A DNA stretch of 64,000 nucleotides from the NCBI RefSeq assembly GCF_019977735.1, contig NZ_AP025018.1, positions 6,762,580 through 6,826,579 on the forward strand. The letters run 5' to 3'. Origin of the DNA: Calothrix sp. PCC 7716 (GTDB lineage Bacteria > Cyanobacteriota > Cyanobacteriia > Cyanobacteriales > Nostocaceae). The notes below the pieces were generated by a model, which was given only the letters and a program-made list of their open reading frames with translations, did not search any database and was not told where the DNA came from. Positions within the stretch are counted from its first letter, which is position 1, and each line of letters opens with the position of its first letter. Of the stretch, positions 19,604 through 27,995 are shown piece by piece. A program made the translations under genes and the position numbers.

Positions 19604-19739
19604 CAAAAATTTAGCATTTACAAACGTACAAGCGTTCTATCTTCAAATGTGGCCGATTCGGACACAAACTTTTTTATTGCACGCGAGTAAAAGAGAGTAC
19701 AAGCGTTTTGAGGCGCCTGTACTTGCCCTCTATTAATTC

Positions 19740-22499
19740 CTAAATTCCCAACCAAGGACGTAAGCTACCTAGTTTTACAAGTAATCTGGCGCCGGACGGA
19801 GTTTTAATATCAACGTCTCTACCCTGACCAGCTGCCCAGACTTCACAGCGCTCACCACAAAAATCAACATCACGATTTAAACCAGGGCGCCAGACACTAA
19901 GTGCAGCCTTTTTGATATGAGCTATCTGTTCTGGGGTGCAGTGTTTAGCCGTTGCAATTAATTCATGTTCAGGCGCCTTTAAAACTAACTCACCAAGTGA
20001 CGCGATGTTCTCCCAAACTGCGAGCATCATGTGTAATAGCTGTAGTTGGGATGTAGGTGGGTGTGTAAATCCTGTAAGTCGCTCTGTATCTGAATTGTGT
20101 GAGTGTGTAGCCTTTTGAGGGGGGTCATCGGAATAATTTTTTTTCAAGTCAGTCTGTTGGGTTCCACTATCATCAGAATCCTGAAGGGATGGGTCAGTTG
20201 GTGATGAATCTTTTTCACGCGATGATAGTGGTACACACTCAACACACTTCACACACTCCTTATTTTGCAATACTTTCAAATTTACAGTCGGGTTACACAC
20301 AGTTACACACTCCTCTTGGATACCCATAAAAACTTCACTGACTCTTGGCGCCGTTTCCTCAAGTAACCGTAACCGAACACCATAAATGCGGTACTCATTG
20401 TTCCGTTGCCGAGTTTCCCTAACTTTCCAACCAATCTCGCGGCATAGTTCGAGTAAATGATTCCTGAAATTATTAGCAGTAAACAACGTCTTAGAATTGT
20501 TGTTCTCACAGAACTGAACATAGGCGCCATACAACGTCTCACTACCACTGTTCTTATTGCCAACCAAGATAAAACTATCTTCGCTACCTGAAGTAAGCAT
20601 CTCTTCCATAAATAGTGCAATAGTATCATTCTCAGTTTTGTGTAACCAGGACTGGCGCCTGAAGTCGGGGATGAATCCTTCACCTGCACCGTTGATTAAA
20701 TCTTTGACTTGTGTATCATCCATCGCCAAAGCAAGAGCAGTTAGTTGTGCAACTTCTTGCTGCATCCTCGCTTCTACCTTGGAATCACGCTCTACGAGTG
20801 GTTTGTCGAACGTTACTAAACACAGGCGCCTGTCAATCCCGGTCACATCACCAACGAATAATGGATTGTTGCTAATAACTACAATGGCGCCGTAGAATTT
20901 TCCACTTGCTTGGGGTTTATAGATTTGACGGTAAGGAATGTTATCGTCACCTGTAAAGTTAAGCAGCGTGCTGATATAGTCGCCCATTGTCTTCTTTTCA
21001 TCAGGGCAAATAACCAGTTGTTTATCGATAACTGCGCCAATTACGTTATCGTCTCCAAGTTTACTCAAACGTGCGGAAGCATAATTTTGTTTACCTACCA
21101 CCGATTCAAGCAAGCGCGCGAATGTACCTTTACCACTGCCTGGTACACCACATAGATGTACAAACTTTTGCAAATCGTAGAATCTAAATTTGATAACACC
21201 GTTAACGATTGCTAGTAATTTCAGTACTTTGAGCGGGTCGCCGTTTTGAGAATGCATCGCCCAACTGTAAAATGTTGGTACGTTTATACGCAATTGCTCT
21301 AAAAGTTGGGTTGTGGAGTCAACAGCTATTAACAAAGGAAAGTTATGCTCAAGGCAAGAAATAAAACCAAAATCAGGCGTATGTTTATGGGTTTTACCAG
21401 TTTTAACTTCGTAAACGCAATCACAGAAAGCAATCCACTCCATCCGGTCGAACATGACCCATTTCCTTGCTAGCAACTCGTATTTAAGAAACTTGACAAC
21501 GTTTTCTACATACCCAAAATTCTTATAGTCAGGATTTTTCAAAGCTTCAACCGAGTGGTAAACAGTTTGTACAAATACCTCGTCCTCACATGCTTCCCAA
21601 ACACGCGCGTTCCAACGGCGCCAGGTTTGACGTTCTAAATCGTATTTCCAACTGGGGCGATAATTTTCTATAAGCTTTTGGGCACATAGACGTGGTGATA
21701 GTTTTTTATCACTGGTGCCTTCTTGTGGTGCAAACTGTTTCTCCCACTCTTCAACACTTATTGCTTTCGCCAATACCTCCCTTCTAAACTTATCGGCGCC
21801 GTTTTTTTGGATATAATCGTCCATGCCCTTACCGTCATCAATCGACCACAAACCAGTTACGCTGTACTGCGGTATATCAAATTTTTTCAACTGATGAGCT
21901 AGTTTAATTTGCGCCATTACAACATTGTTATTAGTTGTTGAGTCAGCGTCCATTGCGTGAATAAAACCAAAACCCGCGCGGGCGAATTTCTCTAAACCAG
22001 GAACTAAGTATCGTTTGCCTTGTGGGTCAGCGGCGCCTGGTGTTAACCCATTTTCTACCCCGATTAGCCCAATAGTTGGTATATCGTTACTACATCCAGC
22101 GATTCCTCTAAACAAACTTTCGGATAAAACCAATAATGGATGACCATCAATTACGTAACAACGTTGTTTCAATGCTTCTAAGTCAGTCCAGTAATTTTGG
22201 ATTTCCGGATGTATAGGCAGCATGACATCGTACTCACATGAAGGAGAACGATACTTCGGCGCCTTCTTATCTTCCTCTGACTTCCACGGCTTGTTTGGTT
22301 TGAACTGTCCCTGAAAATTGGCGCCTTCTAACCAAATACCATCAGATTGCGCTTTATATCCCAGTAGTTCTGATGCTTCTTGTGCTGTTACCGAACGGCA
22401 ATTAACTTCACACCATTTTTCGCTCAACCCACGTTTTTCTGTGAGTTCCGCACGGTGTTTTTGGTTAAGATAGTGGGATTTTGGAGTAGGTGTAGACAT
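19740..22499 (-). CDS. DUF3854 primase-superfamily 3 helicase, probable plasmid replication initiator
   Basis: 919 residues. The N-terminal 240 residues form a DUF3854/TOPRIM-like primase region with the acidic motif HAMDADSTTNN and the downstream DDGKGMDDYI. A D5-type superfamily 3 helicase follows: Walker A GVPGSGKGTFARLL near residue 447, Walker B-like VICPDEKK about 40 residues later, and motif C VVISNNPLF. The last 250 residues include a low-complexity linker (TDPSLQDSDDSGTQQT) and a C-terminal LNRDVDFCGERCEVW module. Proteins of this layout are known replication initiators of cyanobacterial plasmids (CyRepA1-type). The gene heads a maintenance block and part of its 3' end is duplicated at 16211. 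Eleven or so GGCGCC sites indicate long residence. Confidence 0.8.
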   Translation of the reverse strand: MSTPTPKSHYLNQKHRAELTEKRGLSEKWCEVNCRSVTAQEASELLGYKAQSDGIWLEGANFQGQFKPNKPWKSEEDKKAPKYRSPSCEYDVMLPIHPEIQNYWTDLEALKQRCYVIDGHPLLVLSESLFRGIAGCSNDIPTIGLIGVENGLTPGAADPQGKRYLVPGLEKFARAGFGFIHAMDADSTTNNNVVMAQIKLAHQLKKFDIPQYSVTGLWSIDDGKGMDDYIQKNGADKFRREVLAKAISVEEWEKQFAPQEGTSDKKLSPRLCAQKLIENYRPSWKYDLERQTWRRWNARVWEACEDEVFVQTVYHSVEALKNPDYKNFGYVENVVKFLKYELLARKWVMFDRMEWIAFCDCVYEVKTGKTHKHTPDFGFISCLEHNFPLLIAVDSTTQLLEQLRINVPTFYSWAMHSQNGDPLKVLKLLAIVNGVIKFRFYDLQKFVHLCGVPGSGKGTFARLLESVVGKQNYASARLSKLGDDNVIGAVIDKQLVICPDEKKTMGDYISTLLNFTGDDNIPYRQIYKPQASGKFYGAIVVISNNPLFVGDVTGIDRRLCLVTFDKPLVERDSKVEARMQQEVAQLTALALAMDDTQVKDLINGAGEGFIPDFRRQSWLHKTENDTIALFMEEMLTSGSEDSFILVGNKNSGSETLYGAYVQFCENNNSKTLFTANNFRNHLLELCREIGWKVRETRQRNNEYRIYGVRLRLLEETAPRVSEVFMGIQEECVTVCNPTVNLKVLQNKECVKCVECVPLSSREKDSSPTDPSLQDSDDSGTQQTDLKKNYSDDPPQKATHSHNSDTERLTGFTHPPTSQLQLLHMMLAVWENIASLGELVLKAPEHELIATAKHCTPEQIAHIKKAALSVWRPGLNRDVDFCGERCEVWAAGQGRDVDIKTPSGARLLVKLGSLRPWLGI

Positions 22500-22790
22500 A
22501 GTAGGGTTTCCCTGTATTGGATAGGCGCCCTACCGTATGGTTAGCTTTTTTACATCAGTTGCATTCCAAGACTTGTTAGCCATACTATATAGTTAAGAAT
22601 TTGTATGATTGTTCTACCTAATTGATTGTTTGGTAGAGTTCGACGGTTGTAGTTAGGGCTATTTTGTCTTGGCGCAATGCGTTTGTAAGTCGAGCTTCCA
22701 CGCATAGGTAGAGCTTTTTTGTTTGTATAGGTCAAAGCTGAATTTGAGCAGAGCGCGAGTGGCGCCACTCACTACAATAAAAACTCAAAG
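22500..22790. other. Upstream region of rep
   Basis: A 290-bp spacer between rep and the next minus-strand gene, with a perfect palindrome GAGTGGCGCCACTC at 22757-22770. A 72-codon frame in it has Arg/Asn-rich composition and no ribosome site. No iterons were seen here. Confidence 0.5.
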
Positions 22791-23711
22791 TTACGCTTCA
22801 ATTAAATCCGATACATCAAGCTTGATTGTCTGAATATAGTTCATCCAGGATTTGATAAGGTTAAACTCTGGGCCATCAACATTGATTACGTGCTTTTCAA
22901 AAATTTTCATTGCATCCGATTGGTTTTTTATGCCATTTTGACAAGCCCAACTTATACAAATATCTCGTATAAACCCATCAATAGCTTCTTTGGGCAATTG
23001 ATTAAAATCATTCGCTTTTTGAGATTTTAACCATTCAAGTGCAATCTCTACAGGGCAATCAAGCATTTTACGGATGATTTTGACACGCTCGTTGTGACTA
23101 AGCACTTTTGCTTGTTGAGGCGCCTGTATAACTGGCAAAACTGCTTGTCTTGTTGGCTGTTGATGCTGTACTGGCGCCCTAGAAGCATTTCTAACTAGAG
23201 CTATTGCTTTATCGCCTATTGCTTGAAAGTCGGTGTCTTCGGAATAAGGCGCCTTCACGTACTCCGAACCTATCCAAACTCTGCAAAATAGAACTTTGTC
23301 GTCATCTCCTGGTTGGGGAGAAATAGTGATAGGAAGCGAGAGTTGAGACGGCGCCAGACTGGCTATTGCACTCAGTAAGCATTTAGTAAAGTGGCTATCA
23401 TCGCCAGATTCGAGAATATAAACCCTCTGGGCTGCAATAGTTGTTAACAACTTATAAGTAGGCTTACCGCGTCGTTCAGTTTCCTCGAATTTCAACTCTT
23501 TCAAATACCCAGTTAGCGCACTTTCGTTTACCGGATTAGCGATTTTATCAGTTAGTGTGTACCAAAGTGAACCGTGTTGGCGGTTACAGTAGATTTTACA
23601 GGCGCCTGCGTCGTTGTGTAATCCTAACTTAGGTTTGTTGAGACTATCCCTGATTTCTGTTAGCAGCTTCTCTTGCCTATTAAGCAATGCAACTAATCCG
23701 CTTAATTCCAT
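22791..23711 (-). CDS. Plasmid hypothetical protein encoded upstream of rep
   Basis: 306 residues, soluble. The start is firm: AAGGAGT lies 8 nt before the ATG. The first 35 residues form a helix (LVALLNRQEKLLTEIRDSLN), then a compact beta-containing region with CKIYCNRQHGSLWYTLTDKI, a central Pro/Gln-rich linker (about 185-205), and a C-terminal helical domain (ALEWLKSQKANDFNQLPKEA). I recognise no named domain. Its place directly upstream of the replication gene on the same strand suggests a replication accessory role, such as loading or copy control, but this is positional inference. Six GGCGCC sites are within it. Confidence 0.6.
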   Translation of the reverse strand: MELSGLVALLNRQEKLLTEIRDSLNKPKLGLHNDAGACKIYCNRQHGSLWYTLTDKIANPVNESALTGYLKELKFEETERRGKPTYKLLTTIAAQRVYILESGDDSHFTKCLLSAIASLAPSQLSLPITISPQPGDDDKVLFCRVWIGSEYVKAPYSEDTDFQAIGDKAIALVRNASRAPVQHQQPTRQAVLPVIQAPQQAKVLSHNERVKIIRKMLDCPVEIALEWLKSQKANDFNQLPKEAIDGFIRDICISWACQNGIKNQSDAMKIFEKHVINVDGPEFNLIKSWMNYIQTIKLDVSDLIEA

Positions 23712-23843
23712 TATTTTGACTCCTTGTTTAAAGTAGTGTTGATGTTTTCCTTTGTAGGCGCCTCAAACTATGCCAATATAAAAAGCACCAGTGCAGGAAA
23801 CACTGGCGCGTGACATAGATTGAAATGCGAATGAAGAACGTTA

Positions 23844-24038
23844 TTAAGGTGTTTTTTCTTGGCGAAGTATTTCGCGAACAATTACTTGGGAACGCTGGCT
23901 AGCTTCATACGCTTGCTTCATCAGGTCTAAGCCTTTTCTTCTATCGATTCTTATGATTTCCCCTGCTTGACGACTATAACTAGCTGCAAGCTTGGTTAAC
24001 TCGTGAGCGCGCGCTTTCAACTCCTCAATGGTTTTCAT
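23844..24038 (-). CDS. Small helical protein of the maintenance block
   Basis: 64 residues, all helical and basic: MKTIEELKARAHELTKLAAS, then RRKGLDLMKQAYEASQRSQV. The ATG lies 2 nt after the stop of the preceding gene, with a GGAGG run inside that gene, so the two are translationally coupled. A frameshifted paralogue with the same start and C-terminal motif lies at 25541-25751. Function unknown; the size and charge would suit a nucleic-acid-binding or antitoxin-like protein, without proof. Confidence 0.65.
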   Translation of the reverse strand: MKTIEELKARAHELTKLAASYSRQAGEIIRIDRRKGLDLMKQAYEASQRSQVIVREILRQEKTP

Positions 24039-24040
24039 TC

Positions 24041-24238
24041 TTATGCCTCCATCTCAACAAGTAACACATCTATATTCTCTGACTCTTTATATAACTTATC
24101 AGCTACGGTTTGAAGCAGGGTAGCATCAGATAAAGCTCCCTGCTCCGATACTACAGATGAAGTATCGTACAAACTAGAGGCTATTTCTTGTAGCTGATAA
24201 ATCGCTTGTACTATTGCATTGAATGCAGTTTGGTTCAA
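24041..24238 (-). CDS. Small acidic helical protein of the maintenance block
   Basis: 65 residues from a TTG codon that is strongly supported by GGAGGT five bases upstream. The protein is acidic and helical (AIVQAIYQLQEIASSLYDTS, then ADKLYKESENIDVLLVEMEA). It is followed after 2 nt by the basic protein at 23844, so an acidic/basic pair is made together, an arrangement seen in toxin-antitoxin pairs and in small partner proteins; this remains inference. No family recognised. Confidence 0.6.
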   Translation of the reverse strand: MNQTAFNAIVQAIYQLQEIASSLYDTSSVVSEQGALSDATLLQTVADKLYKESENIDVLLVEMEA

Positions 24239-24559
24239 AATACCTCCTTCTAACTGACACTTATGTTTCCTCTAGCTTGGCTTCCAGCCAAGTGGTGATG
24301 AATTTTTGGGTTATAAGGGTGTTGAAGGAACACCCTGTAAAGGTGATGGGAAAGCATTTACTCGGTTGTTTGAGTCATAATAAGCAATGTCCTTAACTAA
24401 GGTTTTTGGGCTAGAGAAGCGGTTATTTGCTGTCCAGGCGCGAACCGCTTTCTCTATATTTAAAATATTAACCCATCACGTGAAAGGTTGTCAACACCTC
24501 ACGTTAAGAGTTATAATTTGAGCATAAAACTTAACATGATGGTCTAATAAAGGAGAACT
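24239..24559. other. Divergent regulatory region
   Basis: Spacer between the minus-strand small genes and the plus-strand XRE gene. It holds an imperfect hairpin (AGAGAAGCGGTT ... AACCGCTTTCTCT, 24414-24456) and the XRE promoter/operator at 24477-24517. Confidence 0.55.
24477..24517 (+). promoter_or_regulatory. Sigma-70 promoter overlapped by a dyad operator, upstream of the XRE gene
   Basis: A -35 box TTGTCA (24488-24493) and a -10 box TATAAT (24512-24517) are 18 nt apart. The dyad CACGTGAAAGG ... CACCTCACGTT (24477-24504) covers the -35 box, with GTTGTCAAC at its centre. This is the expected layout for autorepression by the XRE protein. Confidence 0.6.
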
Positions 24560-24835
24560 ATGGTTTCATCCGCAATGAAGGTTACAAAAACAATCACAAT
24601 CGAGGTTCCTGGTCTAGGCGCCAAAATTAAGGAGTCCAGAGAGCGTGATTATCGCTCGTTAAAAGCTATATGTGAAGCTGTTGGCATGTCTCAGATGAAT
24701 TGGTATCGAATCGAAGATGAAAAGCAATCCTTGCCTTTAGAAACACTTCGCAAGATAGAAAAAGTTTTAGAGGTTGATTTTGGCGTGGAGATGTCCGTGG
24801 AAGGCGAAGAGCGCGGTTTTAACAACAATCTGTAA
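24560..24835 (+). CDS. XRE-family helix-turn-helix regulator
   Basis: 91 residues with a Cro/C1-type helix-turn-helix at about 28-80 (SLKAICEAVGMSQMNWYRIE, then LPLETLRKIEKVLEVDFGV). An AAAGGAGAAC ribosome site precedes the ATG. It is divergent from the small acidic/basic gene pair and the rep block, and the promoter is overlapped by a dyad, so it is probably a repressor of itself and perhaps of the divergent genes. The N-terminal KTITIEVPGLGAKIKESRER resembles ranges seen in cyanobacterial plasmid XRE regulators. Confidence 0.75.
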   Translation: MVSSAMKVTKTITIEVPGLGAKIKESRERDYRSLKAICEAVGMSQMNWYRIEDEKQSLPLETLRKIEKVLEVDFGVEMSVEGEERGFNNNL

Positions 24836-25002
24836 CATAAGCACGAACAAGAGCAAAACGGGAAATCAAACCTAACACTCAAGACATTGGGGATATTTGT
24901 CAGGGATTGCAAATCCAACAAACGAGATTGGATTGTTTACGAGTTTAAAAACGATGATTAAGCAACGGCGCCTGTCTGACTGTCAAACGCCGATTTGAAA
25001 AA

Positions 25003-25055
25003 TGTGATCCAATGGATCACATTAGAATTTCAAGATTTTTAGTATTTATATACTA
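25003..25055. repeat. Two-dyad module, TGTGATCC type
   Basis: TGTGATCC AAT GGATCACA, then TCAAGATT and the hairpin TAGTAT TTAT ATACTA. The second half matches the module at 28418-28477. Confidence 0.55.
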
Positions 25056-25247
25056 ATTATTTAACTACTTGAAGAGAAGTTTTTAGCTTTAGTTGAAGAA
25101 CAATACAGCAATTTACAATCACCATCTTAATAAATATCAGCTATGCGTGTTTGATTAATTACTCAACACGCATGGGAAAATACAGAAAAACTGTGTGTAA
25201 TACAGGCGCCTTTTTTCTCAGATACTAATAGTCGCTATTTGCCAAAA

Positions 25248-25269
25248 TTTGACAACGAACGTTGTCAAA
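25248..25269. repeat. TTTGACAACG dyad, copy 1
   Basis: TTTGACAACG AA CGTTGTCAAA, perfect 10-bp arms. Copies 2 and 3 at 28418 and 29371. Confidence 0.7.
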
Positions 25270-25540
25270 ACCCAAAAATTCAGAGTTTTTCAGTATAAAA
25301 ATACCGTAAGCAAGCAATTATTTATACTCATAGGTCGAAGTACATACTTAATAGCAGGTGCCTTCAAACAAAGTATTTCAGTACATAATTACTTTTAGAA
25401 AGACCAGAAATGGTACACGTACAACGCAGCATTATGAAAAATTCGCTTTCATATAGTGTGAAAATATACCATCTGGAAAGTACGCTCTTATGCGTCCTCA
25501 TATACTAAAAGCATTGATGCTGTGCCAATTTTGCCTAATT

Positions 25541-25751
25541 TTAATCAAAATCAATCGGTGGCGTTTTTTCTCTACGAAGAATTTCACCAATAATGACCTG
25601 AGAACGTTGACTTGCGTCGCGCGCTTGCTTCATTAAATCCATCCCTTTTCTTCTGTCTAATTTAATAACTTCGCCAGAAGAAGCGCGCGTAACTGGCAGC
25701 AAGCTTAGTTAATTCGTGAGCGCACGCTTTTAACTCTTCGGTAGTTTTCAT
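25541..25751 (-). pseudogene. Frameshifted paralogue of the small helical gene at 23844
   Basis: The ATG at 25751 opens MKTTEELKACAHELTKLAAS, 80 percent identical to the intact gene. After a GCGCGC run (25684-25690) the frame shifts by +1 and hits a stop soon after. The other frame continues GEVIKLDRRKGMDLMKQARD to a C-terminus seven residues longer than the intact paralogue. The ATG overlaps the stop of the gene at 25748 and has GGAGG upstream, so it was translationally coupled like its paralogue. Confidence 0.85.
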
Positions 25752-26077
25752 TTAAAACCTCCAGGCACCATTGAAAAAAAATAATTTTGTATTATAAATG
25801 TTTTCCTCCAGGAGCAGGCGCCTGACCATTTACACCAACGCAAACGAACTTGAATCCATTTCTCTTGACTAATTGGATTACCCGGATGCCAATCTGCATT
25901 TTCACATTTGTGTAATTCCGAAAAACGAACTACTACACCAGTAATTTTTAAATGGTTCACTGGTCGTTGGTTTGAGTATCTAGAATAACTACTCCACAGG
26001 GGAACAATAGCAGTAAAGTTTCCTTTTTCGTCTGTGTAATAACCTTTAACATCAATACTCCAATTGCAATATGTCAT
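25748..26077 (-). CDS. Hypothetical protein paired with the broken small gene
   Basis: 109 residues from the ATG at 26077 (a TTG 21 nt earlier would add seven residues). Beta-rich, with MTYCNWSIDVKGYYTDEKGN at the start and several Trp residues; the last 30 residues are basic and aromatic. No family recognised. Its stop overlaps the ATG of the frameshifted gene, mirroring the coupling at 24041/24038, but it is not related in sequence to the acidic 65-residue protein there. It has one GGCGCC. Confidence 0.5.
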   Translation of the reverse strand: MTYCNWSIDVKGYYTDEKGNFTAIVPLWSSYSRYSNQRPVNHLKITGVVVRFSELHKCENADWHPGNPISQEKWIQVRLRWCKWSGACSWRKTFIIQNYFFSMVPGGFK

Positions 26078-26200
26078 GATATTTATGAACCTCAACAATA
26101 GTGGGTTTTAACAAAACGGTGGTACTTCGATTGGAGTCAGGCGCCACCGTTTTTGTTATATCCATAGTTTACCAGTACTATATAAATTTTTCAAGTGTAA

Positions 26201-26509
26201 CTAATAAAATATTTGGGGAGAGTCGAAGAGTTCATAAACGTCTGTATCTAGTGCTTCTGTCAAATATCTAAGAAGTTTGAACGATACAGTAGCAGGCGCC
26301 TTTTCATTTCCTTCGGGATGCTCCAAAAGCTGTATATACTGCTGAGATACTTTATAGTCGTACTGGTCAATAACTTTCTGGGCTAGCGCGCGTCGGGAAA
26401 CTTTACCACGCATCAATTTTAGTTTTTGACCAAACTCTGGTGTCCAATCCACAGATGCGACAACATCGAGTTCTAACATAATAAATTTTTTACTAGCTTT
26501 ACTTGACAT
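26201..26509 (-). CDS. XRE-family helix-turn-helix regulator
   Basis: 102 residues. The helix-turn-helix spans about 23-90: FGQKLKLMRGKVSRRALAQK, then YKVSQQYIQLLEHPEGNEKA and LLRYLTEALDTDVYELF, with the insertion before the recognition helix seen in several cyanobacterial XRE proteins. It is divergent from the DUF5674 gene at 26574 with 64 bp between, so it may regulate it. One GGCGCC and one GCGCGC within. A soluble DNA-binding protein; target unknown. Confidence 0.7.
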   Translation of the reverse strand: MSSKASKKFIMLELDVVASVDWTPEFGQKLKLMRGKVSRRALAQKVIDQYDYKVSQQYIQLLEHPEGNEKAPATVSFKLLRYLTEALDTDVYELFDSPQIFY

Positions 26510-26573
26510 ACAAATACATTTAATTTTATAGTAATACTAGTAAAAATAGAATATATTTTGGGGGGTGTAAAGC

Positions 26574-26951
26574 TTGATTTTGATAATACGGGAGCGCGCG
26601 ACTGTTGAAGAAGTTGATGAGATGCTCTTAGAATTCGGAATGTACATTAAACTCGCAGTTGATATCGAGCGTCGTGTATTGGCAGGTGGGGGAGAAATGC
26701 ATTACTACTGTGAGCAAGAGCTACTTGAAGATGGTAGTAAACAAAAAGATATCTGGGGAGCGGGTTTTGAGGTTGACACGCAGAAAATTACCTACGACTC
26801 TCTGATTAATATTCGCTCTCCTCAAAATCGTTCGATGGAAATATCAGACCCTATCATAACAATTCGCAATTCGCAATTCGCAGTTCGCAATTTAAGATTA
26901 GAGAATTTAAACCGTAAATTGATTACTTTAGGTTACAAAATCTTTAAATGA
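26574..26951 (+). CDS. DUF5674-family protein with an STRR-altered C-terminus
   Basis: 125 residues from a TTG preceded by a GGGGGGTG ribosome site. Residues 1-96 match the DUF5674 family, found widely in cyanobacteria: ILIIRERATVEEVDEMLLEF, then YIKLAVDIERRVLAGGGEMH, LLEDGSKQKDIWGAG and LINIRSPQNRSMEISDP. Family members end soon after this. Here heptamer repeats (TTCGCAA) at 26862-26893 enter the frame and encode IRNSQFAVRNL, replacing the normal end with about 28 foreign residues. The family's function is unknown. The conserved core is intact, so it may still work. Confidence 0.75.
   Translation: MILIIRERATVEEVDEMLLEFGMYIKLAVDIERRVLAGGGEMHYYCEQELLEDGSKQKDIWGAGFEVDTQKITYDSLINIRSPQNRSMEISDPIITIRNSQFAVRNLRLENLNRKLITLGYKIFK
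26862..26893. repeat. STRR heptamer array inside a coding region
   Basis: Four heptamers TTCGCAA, TTCGCAA, TTCGCAG, TTCGCAA. Heptanucleotide STRR sequences are a hallmark of heterocystous cyanobacteria. An inverted partner lies at 27017. Confidence 0.85.
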
Positions 26952-27016
26952 TTGATGAAAACAAATATAATTAAATTTGAATTTAGGTACTTATAAATTG
27001 TTAAGTTAGATATTAA

Positions 27017-27048
27017 TTGCGACTTGCGACTTGCGAATTGCGAATTGG
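27017..27048. repeat. STRR heptamer array, inverted relative to 26862
   Basis: TTGCGAC, TTGCGAC, TTGCGAA, TTGCGAA followed by TTGGAG. It lies directly before the start of the gene at 27061, so the STRR contributes to its leader. Confidence 0.85.
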
Positions 27049-27060
27049 AGATGGTGGAAT

Positions 27061-27396
27061 ATGGCAGATTTAATACAACAAGAGAAGCTTTTTATACAGG
27101 ATGACGTTACAACTCGTTTAAGTAAGATAGCAAATAATCTCGGCGCCATCAAACGAGAAGTTACAACTAACCCTGATACAGCAGCTTCCTTAATCAAAGA
27201 AAGCTTATATTACGTTGAGTGGACGGCGCCTAACTTGGTAGAAGTCGATGTAGAAAAAGCAGCGGAGCTAGTTGATGTCGGACGAACCCTAGCACGTTGG
27301 CAATATCGCTGGGAAAAAATATCGCAAGATGCAGATGCCTTATTAGAAGTTGCATCTATTGCAGGTAATTTGTCAGAACATCATATTTTTAGCTAA
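27061..27396 (+). CDS. Small soluble protein, first copy of a tandem duplicated pair (protein A)
   Basis: 111 residues from the ATG at 27061, chosen because the paralogue at 27996 starts at the same residue; a GGAG/GGTGG run lies upstream. Helical, acidic, with LIQQEKLFIQDDVTTRLSKI, LIKESLYYVEWTAPNLVEVD and ELVDVGRTLARWQYRWEKIS. About 75 percent identical to the second copy. No family recognised. It is followed by a frameshifted partner gene (27475-27947), and the two together form a unit repeated at 27996-28888. Two GGCGCC sites occupy the same codons in both copies. Confidence 0.65.
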   Translation: MADLIQQEKLFIQDDVTTRLSKIANNLGAIKREVTTNPDTAASLIKESLYYVEWTAPNLVEVDVEKAAELVDVGRTLARWQYRWEKISQDADALLEVASIAGNLSEHHIFS

Positions 27397-27474
27397 CAAC
27401 AAGTGTGGGAAGAAGACGTTTCGTGCTTTTTCCCCATTGTTAACTTTGGCGCCAACGTTTACAAGGAGGTTAAA

Positions 27475-27947
27475 ATGGACAACTTAAAAGAACAAATGTA
27501 CGACGTTTCCAATCCTCTTGATTTAATGCTCGAAGAAAGAATACGTGCGGCGTTTCTTGTGCAGCGGAGGAGAAATTTGGTGGAAATGTAGGCGCCGGCT
27601 TAGACTGGGGACCACTAATGGGTAAACTCTTAACCAACTTACCTTTGTTGGGGCGCTTAACTACTCTACGTATATCTCTAAACCGCGAAGCCCGCTTAAA
27701 TATTGAAGCTTTGAATTTGGGGGAAGGCGCCAAACAAGTATCACGAGTAGCAAGAGCTTGTATTAAAAATAGATTACTGGCGCCGACCGATACAGCTATT
27801 CCTCACCTAAAAGCTGTTTTGGAACAAGATGATTTATTTACTGAAGAGTATATATCTAATAGGCAGGTCTTAAAATCTTTACTCAAAGAACTTCTCACCG
27901 ATTCAGATAGAGAGGAAATAGCAGCGGCAGGAGCTAGTGCATGTTAG
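27475..27947 (+). pseudogene. Protein B of the duplicated pair, frameshifted
   Basis: The ATG at 27475 has a strong AAGGAGG site and opens MDNLKEQMYDVSNPLDLMLE, but the frame stops at 27591. The next frame is open from well before that and reads EEKFGGNVGAGLDWGPLMGK through ISLNREARLNIEALNLGEGA to a stop at 27947. The first part lacks an end and the second part lacks a ribosome site, so one gene of about 157 residues broken by a -1 shift between 27546 and 27573 is the simplest reading. Programmed frameshifting is an alternative. A second, shorter copy is at 28591. Function unknown. Confidence 0.6.
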
Positions 27948-27995
27948 TGTGCGGATTGTTTCTCAATTAAATTTTTCAGAACAAGTAGGTACAAT

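Larger units (their letters stand above)
18947..19739. other. Repeat- and dyad-rich spacer, candidate origin or partition site
   Basis: No gene. It holds a perfect 17-bp inverted repeat (19144-19160 and 19364-19380), at least five ACAACGT/ACGTTGT motifs between the arms, a 24-bp AT palindrome (19388-19411), the TGTGATC dyad (19419-19437) and two AGAACA-N3-TGTTCT dyads (19474, 19589). It lies directly upstream of the coiled-coil gene and downstream of rep. An origin or centromere-like role is inferred from density of repeats only. Confidence 0.45.
24836..25540. other. Intergenic region with two-dyad modules
   Basis: No gene. It contains a TGTGATCC/GGATCACA dyad (25003-25021) followed by TAGTAT-TTAT-ATACTA (25040-25055), and a TTTGACAACG/CGTTGTCAAA dyad (25248-25269). 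A short open stretch after the XRE gene (QDIGDICQGLQIQQTRLDC) may be a scrap of another regulator. Confidence 0.5.

Noticed and set aside
22550-22768. 72-codon frame upstream of rep
   Set aside because: Composition rich in Arg, Asn and Thr, no ribosome site, and it lies in the expected promoter region of rep.
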